From: Chrysogorgia sp. JL179-B06
Lineage: Eukaryota; Cnidaria; Anthozoa; Scleralcyonacea; Chrysogorgiidae
Reading direction: 5' to 3'
Assembly (NCBI GenBank): GCA_035772405.1
Contig: JAYKKM010000191.1
Span: 2,128,001-2,192,000, forward strand
Length of the DNA: 64,000 bases
In this document: positions 47,937 to 58,574 of the stretch, piece by piece
Layout: the number at the start of each line of letters is the position of its first letter
How positions within the stretch are numbered: the stretch's first letter is position 1
Notes under the pieces: model-generated
The model's database searches: none
Told to the model about the DNA's origin: nothing
The model's input: only the letters and a program-made list of their open reading frames with translations
Made by a program: the position numbers and the translations under genes

Positions 47937-49726
47937 TACAGGGTGTATAAAAAAGCGCAACCTCGGAATTTCCTAAGAAATTTACTGTGTTCTTAAACAC
48001 AAAAGATTTTCGCCCCTGGGAATTTAAAATAGCTTGTAATCGTATTCCGAGCACGTAAAGCAGAATTGAATCGAAATTTATGCATTTATTTAATGGAAAG
48101 TTGTTTAGTTTACAAGTATCAACAACAGTTAAATTCCCAGAGGCCTAAAATATTTTGTGATATATATACAGTAAAATCGTTTCGTTAACAAACACAAGTG
48201 TTCTATATAGGTAAAAGTTTCAATAAATAATCAAAAGAAACAACATTTGAAACAAGATGTAGTAAAACCACTCGTAAAATTGCACTAACGTTTTCGCTTT
48301 ATTGTAGGCTCTTCAGGTGCGTGTACATAATGAGTGGTTGGGTGTCTAATTACATTTATATTAATTATCTTACGTCATTTACTTGTTATGCTAATCTTGT
48401 TACAGCTATTTACATATGTGACAGATGTAATTAGTTATTGGTGTTCTAGTTAGAATTCAAGTTCGGTTTGAGCATTGAAATAAGTTCCCTTTCTTTCGTT
48501 TCTCTGAAAAGTCTATTTTCATAGCAGCGACTGAGCGAAGACGAAAGAGATTGTAAGTGAGAGGCAGTCAAAATTATTGATAACTCAACAAACTTAAGAA
48601 TTGTTTACGCCATGGTAATATGATACGACCGACACCGAGCTATATATTCCTAAGGTAATATTTGGCATTTCACCCGACCAAACTACATGTTGAAAGGACC
48701 CATGGCGAAGGAAAATTTCGATTGTTGGAATACATACATTTTAAGACCAAACCGGGACCAGTTGCGAAAAGTGCAACTTCAAGGCCGTCCGGCTGGAATT
48801 GAACCCGCGCGACCCTGCGATGCTAGTGCAGTGCTCTGACCACTGGGGACGGAAGCCATTGCCGAGAGCGCAGTTGCGAGTTCTGTACACACGGCGGTGG
48901 TAACGTATATATTCCTATATATTCCTAAGATTGACAAAACGGACCTCTTCAACAACCAGTGTTCGAACGGTGTTCAGATAAAGTCTATGATCGATCTTAA
49001 AAAAGATTACCTCGATGCAACTTAAGTCAATCTCGGAAGTTTACGTTTTCTGCTTCCAATTGACTTTTAGTTGTTCGCGGTATAAGAAATACATTAGTCT
49101 GTCTTTTCGAGTGGAAGTTCAGTTTTATTGATAAATGTGCATGTATTCTGTCAATGACGGTTTTTTCAAAGCAAACACTAAATAATTAATGTCGGTTGTT
49201 GAAAAGCCCGACAGGAAAAGCTGCCGTATTGCGTACGAGTTCTTTCAATGTCGGATACGTAGAACAACCTACTCTATAACCACAGCGTACAGTGTATTTT
49301 TATGGTCAACAATTACGCGCGTGTTGATCGACTTAAAATATGTTGAGGTGTAAAGAGGTCGAAGGTATTCATGACTTTTGTTAAGTTGGATTTTTTAGAT
49401 TAACTGTAAACGTACAAAGTCTAACCATGTTCACATTAATATCTTCTGATAATGGTAATATATCCTGAAATTGGAATCTGAGAATTCTCCAGAAATGGCA
49501 AGCATTTCAAACTCGGTTGCCCTGGGTAACCATAAATCGGCTAACCCCAGGAGAAGCAGATCCTCATTCTCCTCCTGGTGCATGTGATTTAGTGAACTTG
49601 TTTATCGGATCTGACATAGGAAGTCATCAAAAAGAACGTCATGAGATGTTTCAAGCATTATTAAACTAAATCCAATTGTTCTCACAGGTAGCCCAGGTGG
49701 GCTTATGACAGGTAAAATGGATTCAA
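47937..49726. other. Intergenic with one tRNA-like SINE
   Basis: A - strand tRNA-derived head at 48785-48852 has box B GGGTTCAATTCC and box A-like CCAGTGGTCAGAGCACTGC. No coding region is supported in the rest. Confidence 0.45.
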
Positions 49727-49733
49727 CATGAAG

Positions 49734-50724
49734 TCAATCTCGTTCCCAGAGCCTTGCCGCGCCACGCAAATAATCCATCGCCAGACGGCCGGAAAACAGG
49801 GCGTCGATTTAAAAGAGCATGCGCCAGTAATAGACCGAGCGTAGCCCTGGGACGTGAGATCTGTGCTAATATCGAGCACTTCGGCAAGAATCTTCCATAG
49901 ACACGTTAATAACTCTCGAGGATCTCTTCAGAGGTAAAACAAAATGTTGTCTGGTGTTTAAATTAGCAACCAATTATTGGGATTTGGGACAGAAAATAAT
50001 ATGATTTTAGAATTTATGTAACTCGCGGCAATGAAATCAAAAAGGTCGATAAACACTGCATTGTGTATTTATTAATAGGTGTTGGCTGATTGTTGAAAAT
50101 TCAAATAATAAAAGACTTGACAGCACAAAAATTAACGGTAACATATTTTTATAAACGACCATGACACACCTGACGCTATATAGAAGTTTACACGGCGTTC
50201 GTGAGGCGTGGGAGAATCGTTGATCAATCTTTGTTTTGATTCTCGATAGCTCGTGTTCTCGTTTCTGTTCTGAATGCAATATAAACACTACGTGCGATGA
50301 TTTAGTTGGAGAAATCAAGATACTTTTTGGTCGCATTTCCTGAGCCAAGAATAACTGAGGCAATTTTTTGCACCATGGATGGATAACTCTCTGGATAGTG
50401 CGACTCATGATGCTACTTGAGAGTCTTCTTTAACGCGTTATAAGACCAGGCGCTATTTCTTGCATTTCGCGTAGAATGTCAATCCATTTAACGTGGATAA
50501 TTTCTGGAAACACGACACGACTAAAAGTTAAAGATAACTTTTTTGGTGTAAACTCTGCCATAAGAACGAAGTACAATACCGTTTGAACGAAACACTCGCG
50601 TAAATATTAAGAGTTAATCTATTTAAAGGCAATCTTTAGTTAACCAATCAAAACATTTCCGGTGATTGATTATCCCAGAGCCTCCGTTTGCGTGGCGCGG
50701 CGAAGGCTCTGGGAACGAGATTGA
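49734..50724. mobile_element. 991-bp non-autonomous DNA element with 7-bp duplication
   Basis: Inverted ends TCAATCTCGTTCCCAGAGCC / complement extend ~38 bp to the CGCGCCACGCAAA region. The flanks CATGAAG (49727-49733 and 50725-50731) are identical. The - strand frame 50408-50037 inside is not recognisable and probably not coding. End fragments resembling this family occur at 10363 and 25502. Confidence 0.75.
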
Positions 50725-50731
50725 CATGAAG

Positions 50732-51619
50732 TAGTCATATTATATTCGTTCGCAGAGCCTTACAGGTTTTCCACGGTCGAAGAAATGCTAGTTAAAATAA
50801 AGTCGCAAAATATGACTTTTAAATCTTATATTTTATGAAACTTACGTGGTGTGTTTGTGTATCTTTTCTATATCTATAGACACATTTTGAACGGTTACAG
50901 GAACACACGTCGTAAGTTTCAATCGATTTTATTAACGTTTAAGCATTGTATTTCCCTGTAGGAGTAGGGGTAAAATTGTTTGCTCTTAGCCAGTCGTCAA
51001 ATCAGTTTACACACACGGCACAACTAAATAATTATACCTGTATTCAAAAAGAACACAGTATTTAATTATTTCTATAAAATTTAGTAGTTTGTAGCTTAAT
51101 AATATGAAAGTTATCAGTTTGCTAATCAGTCTGTAATATACTGTACATATTTCAATTCATAATGACTCATTGACATCTCATATCGTTTACAAAGGTGTGA
51201 CATCAGTTACCAACATTTGAGATCATGTTAATGTTGAATATTTTGTTGCAGTTTCGTTAGAAGGCTATTAGTGAATCCACCATTACAATCCATTACTCAT
51301 GGAAAGGCTATTGGAATAAAAAGTGGACTATTTAAACGAACAGCCTAATATAGGTTTGATTGACATTTGTATATAGTTCTAGAAAATATTCATAACCTCC
51401 TCAGAAATTATTGAGTCATTTCCAAAAATTCAGGGAGGTGGGGGTACTAGATAAATACAAATTGTTTTTTGTGGAGGGTTATCGATATTTTCTGGAACTA
51501 TATATAAAATACAGTAGATGCTGTGAGTGGTGTGCATGTGGGAGCTTAGTAACAACCATCGAGTATACATTTGTCAAGCTCGAATCCTCAGAATAATTTA
51601 AAAGTCCCAGGGATTGGTA
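50732..51619. other. Intergenic, no gene seen
   Basis: AT-rich. The tail from 51530 begins the SINE-like repeat described next. Confidence 0.3.
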
Positions 51620-51692
51620 CTTCAGGGATCGAAACTGCCGCAACCTTCTGATGAACAATTAGATGCTCTAACCACTGAGCTATACTGATCGC
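51620..51692 (-). repeat. Degenerate tRNA-derived SINE head
   Basis: On the - strand: TAGCTCAGTGGTTAGAGC (box A) and a weak box B (GTTTCGATCCC). Same family as 37805 and 38258 by the shared leader (GCTCGAATCCTCAGAATAAT). Confidence 0.55.
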
Positions 51693-52443
51693 GAGACTCG
51701 TAGAGAGCTAAGGTTGCAAATTCAAGTCATATGTTCTATGCGGTAGCTTTTAAATATGAATCTATTTGTGAATTATTTGAATTAAACTAATTTCGTTCTA
51801 TATGTGTCCCATTCATGATTAAAATAATCTGATATGAGCCATTTTATAATCCTTGCCTATTATAAAGCAGAATTATATACGAGAGTTTGCCTAAGCAGTA
51901 TTACTTTTGTCCTCAATATGTTGAGCCACTTGGTATTTGATATATTTGAAAGATAACTGTTGAAGACCACTTGTTCTCAACATCAGTGACCACGTGGTAT
52001 AATCTTTAATATGCCAAAGACTACTTAGTACTCAATATTGCAAGCCATATGTCCTCACTATGTCAGAAACCACTTTTAAAGACATTTAGCTAAATTTGTT
52101 CAATTTATAGCATTATATACCCAAGGAAAGCCGCGGTCTCTGATTTAGGACAGTTATTTTGGATATGCGTTTAATTGCAATTATCAAGTTGGTCTTCAAT
52201 ATGTTGATTCACAATGTCATTTAAAGATATTTGGTTAGATTTGTTTTTAAGACCATTTTTATTTACCTGTATGTCGAGGTTCACTTTTAAAGACATGTCG
52301 AACATTTTTCGACATTTTTCGACATGTCGAAGACCACTTGGTCCTCGACACGTATAGAACACCAATTTGTTCTTGACATGTCGAAGACCACTTTGGTCCT
52401 CGATATGTCGAGGACCACGTTCTAAGCTATTTGGTTAAATTTG
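51693..52443. other. GTCGA-rich degenerate repeats
   Basis: Between 52270 and 52430, ACATGTCGA and ACCACTTGGTCCTCGA phrases recur in both orientations. No gene. Confidence 0.4.
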
Positions 52444-52527
52444 CCAAGTGGTGTTCGACAGACCAAGTCAACCACAACATGTATATATACATGTTGTCGT
52501 TGACTTGGTCTGTCGAAGACCACTTGG
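52444..52527. repeat. 84-bp palindrome
   Basis: CCAAGTGGTGTTCGACAGAC to GTCTGTCGAAGACCACTTGG around an ATGTATATATACAT centre; two mismatched positions seen per arm. Confidence 0.85.
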
Positions 52528-52616
52528 TCCTACTATTACTATCTTTAGGATAGAACAACTAGTGTTTTTTAATTTCTTGATAATTGTGACTAAAATAGCA
52601 AATCATCATTTCAAGC

Positions 52617-52816
52617 AGATCATCAAGTTTTCAACGCGCGGCCAAAACACTTTAGATCTTATCCTCACTAATCTTAAAGACTATTACGATACTGCAATAA
52701 AGCATCCTCCTTTTGGCCATTCAGATCATGTCACTGTTGCAGTACGACCGCTAGCACGACCTGAAGTTCCCAAGACCAATTTCTCTATAAAAACAAGGGA
52801 TTTGCGGACAAATCAT
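52617..52816 (+). pseudogene. LINE endonuclease fragment
   Basis: IIKFSTRGQNTLDLILTNL followed by PPFGHSDHVTVAVRPL is the C-terminal part of a non-LTR retrotransposon endonuclease, including the catalytic S-D-H. Both sides are truncated. Confidence 0.6.
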
Positions 52817-53695
52817 TCATTTCGTGAAGCCCGTTTCCCTCGGACCAGGGAATTTATGAGTTCGAGTTGCGTTCGAGTTCGGTTTTCGGCCGAAGGTTAG
52901 GTTTATGAAGACACGGAATGACGGGAATGGCGGAACGGCGTTCCGATTGATATTACACCCCCAGCAGCGAAACCAGGTACTACAAATGACCTCCACACCA
53001 ACCACCTCCGACCGATCGTCGATGGATACCGACGACCCTCCGACAGATCCCGACCGCTTCGAGATGGCCTACGAAGACATTCCGACCCCACCTTCCGACG
53101 ACTGCCGAGAGCCTTCCGTCCATTTCCTACCACATTCCTACCACTTCTGAAGTTGTTCCGACAACCGATGTTCCGACCGCTTCCGAAGATGGGACGAGTA
53201 CTTCCGAAGTTGGCTCGACCCTCCAACGAAGACGTTGCGACCTTCCCTGTATCAGTTCACCTTCGGACCCGTTTCCCGTCGTCCACCCAACAGTCCGACA
53301 GCGGCGGAGCAGATAGCTGCGTCCTACACACCGGCTCTCATACCCAATCTGTCTGGGAACCTCTCGAGCAACCTCCGTCACCCACCGTTCCACCGAGGCA
53401 CATTTACCAACCTTCGAACCTTCTTTCCATTCCTAACGCGTGGACGAAGCCGAGCAGTCCTACCCGCTGGAAAGCTTCCTCAGTACCACTGATCCCGACC
53501 TTGACTCCACCTCCCCCAGACATGGTATGCGTGCGGCATCCCCACCACCGTCCCAGTATATACGCGAGCTCCTCCGCGACTCACGGAATTTGTCCAGCTT
53601 GACCCACAGACATCATCTATATTCAAGAATTATTAATCATTCCGCCATTCTGCCGTTGCGCCATTCCGCAAAATACACGACCCACGCAAAACTAA
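52817..53695. other. GC- and CpG-rich block, non-coding by appearance
   Basis: Dominated by TTCCGAC/GACCCTCCGAC-like degenerate repeats. CGGAATG.CGG motifs near 52913 and the complement near 53640-53670 hint at inverted ends. Frames on both strands are open by composition and do not resemble any family. Confidence 0.4.
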
Positions 53696-53699
53696 ACAG

Positions 53700-55087
53700 C
53701 TACCTTCAAAACTGCACATTGCTGAAGAAGAAAGATCAGAAATTGCAATAAACATAAGATCTGACGATAGCCTGACAAATGGTGCAAGTAATATTATTAA
53801 GTTAGTGAAGTTACATCAACCTGACAAACCATCTGGTATACTATGGGTACAGTTTGATCAACAAGAAGTTGGGAGAAAAACAAGGCACGAAAATAGGCAG
53901 CTTTATCAACAAATTAATAATATTGAGCAAACATGGACTCCAATTAAACCAGTTACCACAGAAACAGGTCAGATCAAATTGTCAGAAAGCAATTTCCACT
54001 TCGTTCGGCTGCTGCTAAAACTGTACATAGATCTCAATGTGATACACAAACTGAAATTGTCGTCAACCTCAAAACTCGCAGAGCAATCCCTCACATGTAG
54101 CACTGAGTCCAGTAACTACCATTGAATGACTCTATATTACTGACCTCTGTGAAAATAAATTCGCCGTTTATTCCAACGTTGTAAATGAAACGTAAGAATT
54201 AAGAACAGCGACAAGTCTCCAACTTTGTATTTCCCAATTGTACAATATAAATGATAATTCAGCTTTGAAATTATGTTATTTAAATGCACGATCACTGCAT
54301 AAACACATTGAAGACGTTCATAAGCAAGCGCGAAAATCCGTGTCTGAAAGTGGGGGATGACTGCATCGTTTGCGGAAAGTCAGAAGGGGATAATCATACA
54401 TTGGTCAAAAAATGGGGGGGATACATCCCCCCGTCCCCCCCAGGATTGACCCCCTTGTTCATAAGGATTTTAATTATTCATCTACGCATGTAACAATATT
54501 TACAGAAACAAGATTTTCTCCAACAGATTCAAATGAAATGTACAAAATTAATGATTTTGAGTTATTTCGTAATGACAGTCTTTCAATTGCAAATGGTGCA
54601 TGGGCGACCCTATACGGTTGTACAGCAGTGTATAACAGAGTTCCTTTTTTCCCTGGTAACCCCTACATTCATAATATCAATGGCATCAAATTTACGATCA
54701 TTAAAATTAACACTCATCCAATCATAGGTGTATATCGCTCTCCAAAAAGTACCTATATGTCAGTTATGTTCATCATCGAGAGACGTTGTCTGTGATGATG
54801 CTTCTGAGGAAAGTGTAATAATTGGAGATGTTAACGTAAATTGGTTATGTGAAACAGACAGAAGTTCTCTCTATAATGTTATGGTGAGAGACAATAGGTA
54901 TGTACAATTAATATCAGACCACACAACAGATAATATAACTCTCATCGACCATATATACTGTAAAATAACTTCTCAAAGTGTAAACTCAGGGATTTTGGAA
55001 ACCTATTATAGTGATCACAAAACAATCTGGGTATCATACGGTATAAATAAAGAACTATCATCCATCACAGAAATCATAGCTAATTAA
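53700..55087 (+). pseudogene. Helentron C-terminus: PIF1-like helicase end plus endonuclease
   Basis: First part (53700-54190): SNIIKLVKLHQPDKPSGILW, QFDQQEVGRKTRHENRQLY and TWTPIKPVTT, then degraded RRAIPHM. These are late blocks of the PIF1-type helicase of Helitron/Helentron elements. Second part (54260-55087): LCYLNARSLHKHIEDVHK, TIFTETRFSPTDS, GDVNVNW and SDHKTIW, an apurinic-like endonuclease. Helicase followed by endonuclease is the diagnostic order for Helentrons. A 132-bp insertion (54325-54456) splits LNARSL from the next block. A frameshift near 54770 and stops in the helicase part show decay. The Rep domain is absent. Confidence 0.7.
54325..54456. mobile_element. 132-bp MITE with 9-bp duplication
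   Basis: Flanked by GTTCATAAG at 54316-54324 and 54457-54465. Its sequence is non-coding, with GGGGGGGATACATCCCCCC near the centre-right. A 9-bp duplication suggests a Mutator-like mobiliser, but the ends are only weakly inverted. Confidence 0.7.
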
Positions 55088-55774
55088 GTCTAAACATTCA
55101 GAATTATTTTTTAACTACAATCACCACTAGGATGACTTATAATTATAATTATAATTATAATGATGTAATTATGATTAAATTATGTAATAACAACATCAGT
55201 TTTCATATAAATGGAAAATACAGTTAGTATATAATGTTCCCATGCTGTGGGAACAATATCGGAGCTGAAGTAATTTTATTACTTCAACTGAAGAACTCAT
55301 TAGATCCAACTCAACATATCACAAGTAATTTTTTTTTAATTTAGTTAAGTATTACTGCATCGTAACTTTTGTGTAGATTATATTTTAATTTACATGTTTA
55401 TATCTTCTCTTACATTTTTAGGAGGTGCCAGCCAATACGCACACAATACCACGAAAGTACAGTACTACCAGAACCAACTGAAGAACTCGTTAGATCCACC
55501 TCAAAATATCACAAGTAATTTTTTTTAAATTTAGTATAACTGCATCATAACTTTTGCGTAGATTATATTTTAATTTACAATTTTTATTGATATTTTAATT
55601 TAATTTAATTTAAATTTAATTTAATTTAATAGATTCATCACAAAAGTAACATGAGAGAGAAACAGGGCAATATACCCCAATTGACGTTTAACTCCCGCAA
55701 AATAAAAAATTACAAAAAAATAAAAAAATAAAAAAATAAAATTACATTACATTGTCATAACGTAAAATATCAGA
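55088..55774. repeat. AT-rich region with a duplicated ~210-bp segment
   Basis: AGAACTCATTAGATCCA.CTCAA.ATATCACAAGTAAT occurs near 55283 and 55480. A GGAGGTGCCAGCCAATACG block at 55421 recurs at 56829. Between them are T-rich tracts resembling splice acceptor contexts. (TTTAA)n lies at 55590-55630. No gene is supported. Confidence 0.5.
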
Positions 55775-56162
55775 TGCTACTAGAAAATGTCCAGCGTCGT
55801 GCGACAAAATTTATGCTTGGTTACCAAGAATTTGAATTATAAAGAAAGACTGACTTCACTTTCTTTATAATTGCCGCTTGTATACAGCAGAGAAATAGCA
55901 GATCTGACTGGCTCTAATGTACAAATTCAAGACTGTCTCATCGGATAACAACATCGTAATTTTTTTCCAAAAGACGTCCAATAATAGATACAATATGCGA
56001 AATTTTGACATTAATAATTATAATGTCAATTTTGCCAAGCAGTACTAATTGAAAAACTCTTATTTTTATAGAGTAATGCCAAATATGGAACAACCTTCCC
56101 AAACAATGTAAAACTTCCCTTACATCTCATTCTTTTGAATCTAGTTTACATAAGTTTTATTT
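55775..56162 (+). pseudogene. LINE RT C-terminal segment, inverted piece
   Basis: + strand blocks: LLENVQRRATKFMLGYQE, then SYFYRVMPNME and a FYFS-like end near 56160, i.e. the last part of a CR1-group LINE ORF2. It abuts the - strand RT segment and would continue it if turned around. Confidence 0.6.
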
Positions 56163-56164
56163 AG

Positions 56165-56808
56165 TGTAAGGCGACCATAATTCGCTGGCATACTCAAGCT
56201 GCGGGCGCACAAACGAACAGTAAAGTGTTTTTCGTATCTGCGAGTCGGTAATAACTTTACTAAACGGCGAATTAATTCCAGCTTTCTGTTGGCCTTACTT
56301 ACAATTCTATCAATATGCTTGTTCCAAGACAGATCATTGTATATCGTTATTTCAAGATCAGTAGTTTGGGTGGCTACCTCAAGAGTAGAAGGGTTTAAAC
56401 TATATAAGTTCGTTGAGATTTGACGATTTTCTTTGACATATTAAGAACTTTACATTTAGGCGTGCTAAATTCCATATCCCATTCAGTACACCATTGATTT
56501 AATTTATCCAAATCACTTTGTAAGGCTTCATGATCATCCAAATTTGACACTTATTTGTATAATTTTGAGTCATCAGCAAATAATGCTAAGGTCGAATTTT
56601 CCGAAATATACGATGGCATATCATTTACGTATACAATGAACAGAAGAGGACCCAGGATAGAGCCCTTGGGAACGCCAGATGTGACTGCCAACCATTCCGA
56701 ATGCTCACCATTCAGAAGTACACGCTGTTTCCTTCCAGACAAATAGCTCTTAAACCATTCAATTAAATTCCCAGTTGTACCGGCGGCCATTTTGAAAGTA
56801 AAGTTCAT
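56165..56808 (-). pseudogene. LINE RT core segment
   Basis: - strand 56808-56551: IEWFKSYLSGRKQRV, SGVPKGSILGPLLFIVYVND and LALFADDSKLY (RT motifs B and C). Downstream, frameshifted pieces NLDDHEALQSDLDKLNQWC, NDLSWNKHIDRIVSKANRK and the LEYASELW region reach 56165. This is the part of ORF2 that normally precedes the 55775-56162 segment. Confidence 0.7.
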
Positions 56809-57645
56809 ATCTTCATTGATATTTTTTAGGAGGTGCTAGCCAATACGGACACTACGTCAATACCACGAAAGTACAGTTCTCTACCAGAACCAACGCAACA
56901 ATTTATTGTTCTTCTTGATTGTTACACATTTTACCAGTATGTACTCTATACACTGATATCCAGTCTTCTGCTGATCTGATTGTTCATTGTGACTCTGTGA
57001 CAAGTGTAATAAATAACATGACGAGGAGTTCCATTTTGGAAGATGGCATCTGGGTAAAAGTGGTTGTCAGCGTTAATGGAGAGAACGTCCACCTCGTGTT
57101 ACTTCGAAAATGCTCTTCGACCGTTTTGTGACGGAAAGCTGGACCCCAACTTCAAGATAACTTAGAAATAACATTCAATAGCGAGACCAATATATTAGTG
57201 CTATCGACCTGCGCCTATGGAATAGACGGCGATCGTTGTCCCCGATCGCGGTGATTGAAACATTGTTATTTATATTTATTTAGTACTACATGTTGATATT
57301 TATTTATACGACTCGTGCATCATCTCATGATATACGCCGATATGTTGAACTATACAAACATCGTGTATATTCAGCTACACTTGACTTTTCTTTTTAAATA
57401 TAAGAAATATTGACTAATCAGTAGACAGTATTGCTTTACATATTGACATTTATGTCGAACAAGATTATACCTGATGTATTTCAGTCTTCTGATTCTTAGT
57501 TTTTTTTCCATTTATATAAAGTTCAAAGTAGAATTATTGTAGCACTTCGAACAGTGATATAATAAGGCTTTGGTTTTAATACGAGCAAGTGTTGAATACT
57601 TGAAAGCTCACAACAACGACAACGCGGGCGCCACCGGATAGCGCC
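56809..57645. other. Intergenic, no gene recognised
   Basis: Includes a third copy of the GGAGGTGC.AGCCAATACG block at 56829 and a 70-codon + frame (56919-57131) without family resemblance. Confidence 0.3.
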
Positions 57646-57829
57646 CTAGTAGTATAGAAGGTAGGGCTGCGAGCTAAATCGACCTCAACCGTGAATATAA
57701 ATACCAAAACATCACCAAATTTGTGCCAAGTCACGACTCGACAAATTTGACGATGTTTTGGTATTTATATTAACGATTAACGTCGAATAAGCTCGCAACC
57801 CTACCTTCTATACTACTACAACGATCGTT
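57646..57829. repeat. 184-bp hairpin MITE
   Basis: TAGTAGTATAGAAGGTAGGG at the left is matched by its complement at the right; the arms include AAATACCAAAACATC / complement. Confidence 0.8.
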
Positions 57830-57954
57830 AGTAAATCTAGACACCCCTCACACGTTTTCTACTAAATTGATGTCAAACACACGCGAGACTAGCGAAACAA
57901 TACAAAATTTATACTAAATCACGACTCTCGCTAAATTTGACACCATTTCAGCCA

Positions 57955-58390
57955 CATTTAAAAAATAGAGAGTGTCGTTTCAAAATTCTCACAAATTTAT
58001 GTCAAATTACATTTAGGAAAAAATAGAAAGTGTCATTTCAACATTTTCGCGTGTTAAAAAAAATAAAATGTGGTACGAGCTCACTCTCACATATTAAAAA
58101 ATAGAAAGTGTCATTTCAACATTTTCACAAATTTGTCGAATCACATTTAAAAAATAGGAAGTGCTGTCTCAACATTTTCACAAATTTGTCAAATCACATT
58201 TAAAAAATAGAAAGTGTCGTTTCAACATTTTCACAAATTTGCCAAATCACATTTAAAAAATAATCGTTTCAACATTTTCACAAATTTGTCAAATCACATT
58301 TAAAAAATAGTCGTTTCAACATTTTCATAAATTTGTCAAATCACATTTAAAAAATAGTCGTTTAAACATTTTTACAAATTTATGTATCGT
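57955..58390. repeat. ATTTAAAAAATAG..TTTCAACATTTTCACAAATTTG tandem array
   Basis: About eight units of 44-58 bp, becoming shorter and more regular to the right. It lies 3' of the polymerase gene and may mark the edge of the virus-like element. Confidence 0.85.
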
Positions 58391-58574
58391 AAAAGTGTCT
58401 CACGCGTGATAAAATTGCCACCTGTTATGCAAATTAGATTATTGCCACCTGTTAATAATAGATTAGTCCGTTTGTTCACTATTTTCAGCGTTTGTTGCCC
58501 CACCTCTCACTTCAATGTTTTTGTGACCATACGCATAGGAGTCAATACCATTTTCTAAAAGGTATCGTTTATCA

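Noticed and set aside
47749..48054. 101-codon reverse-strand frame
   Set aside because: Mostly translation of the TAGTA/TAGCA pentanucleotide array.
50037..50408. 123-codon reverse-strand frame
   Set aside because: Lies inside a 991-bp non-autonomous element; no recognisable domain or splice context.
53153..53602. 149-codon frame in a GC-rich block
   Set aside because: Several frames on both strands are open at once, the sequence is repetitive (TTCCGAC phrases) and no family resemblance was seen.
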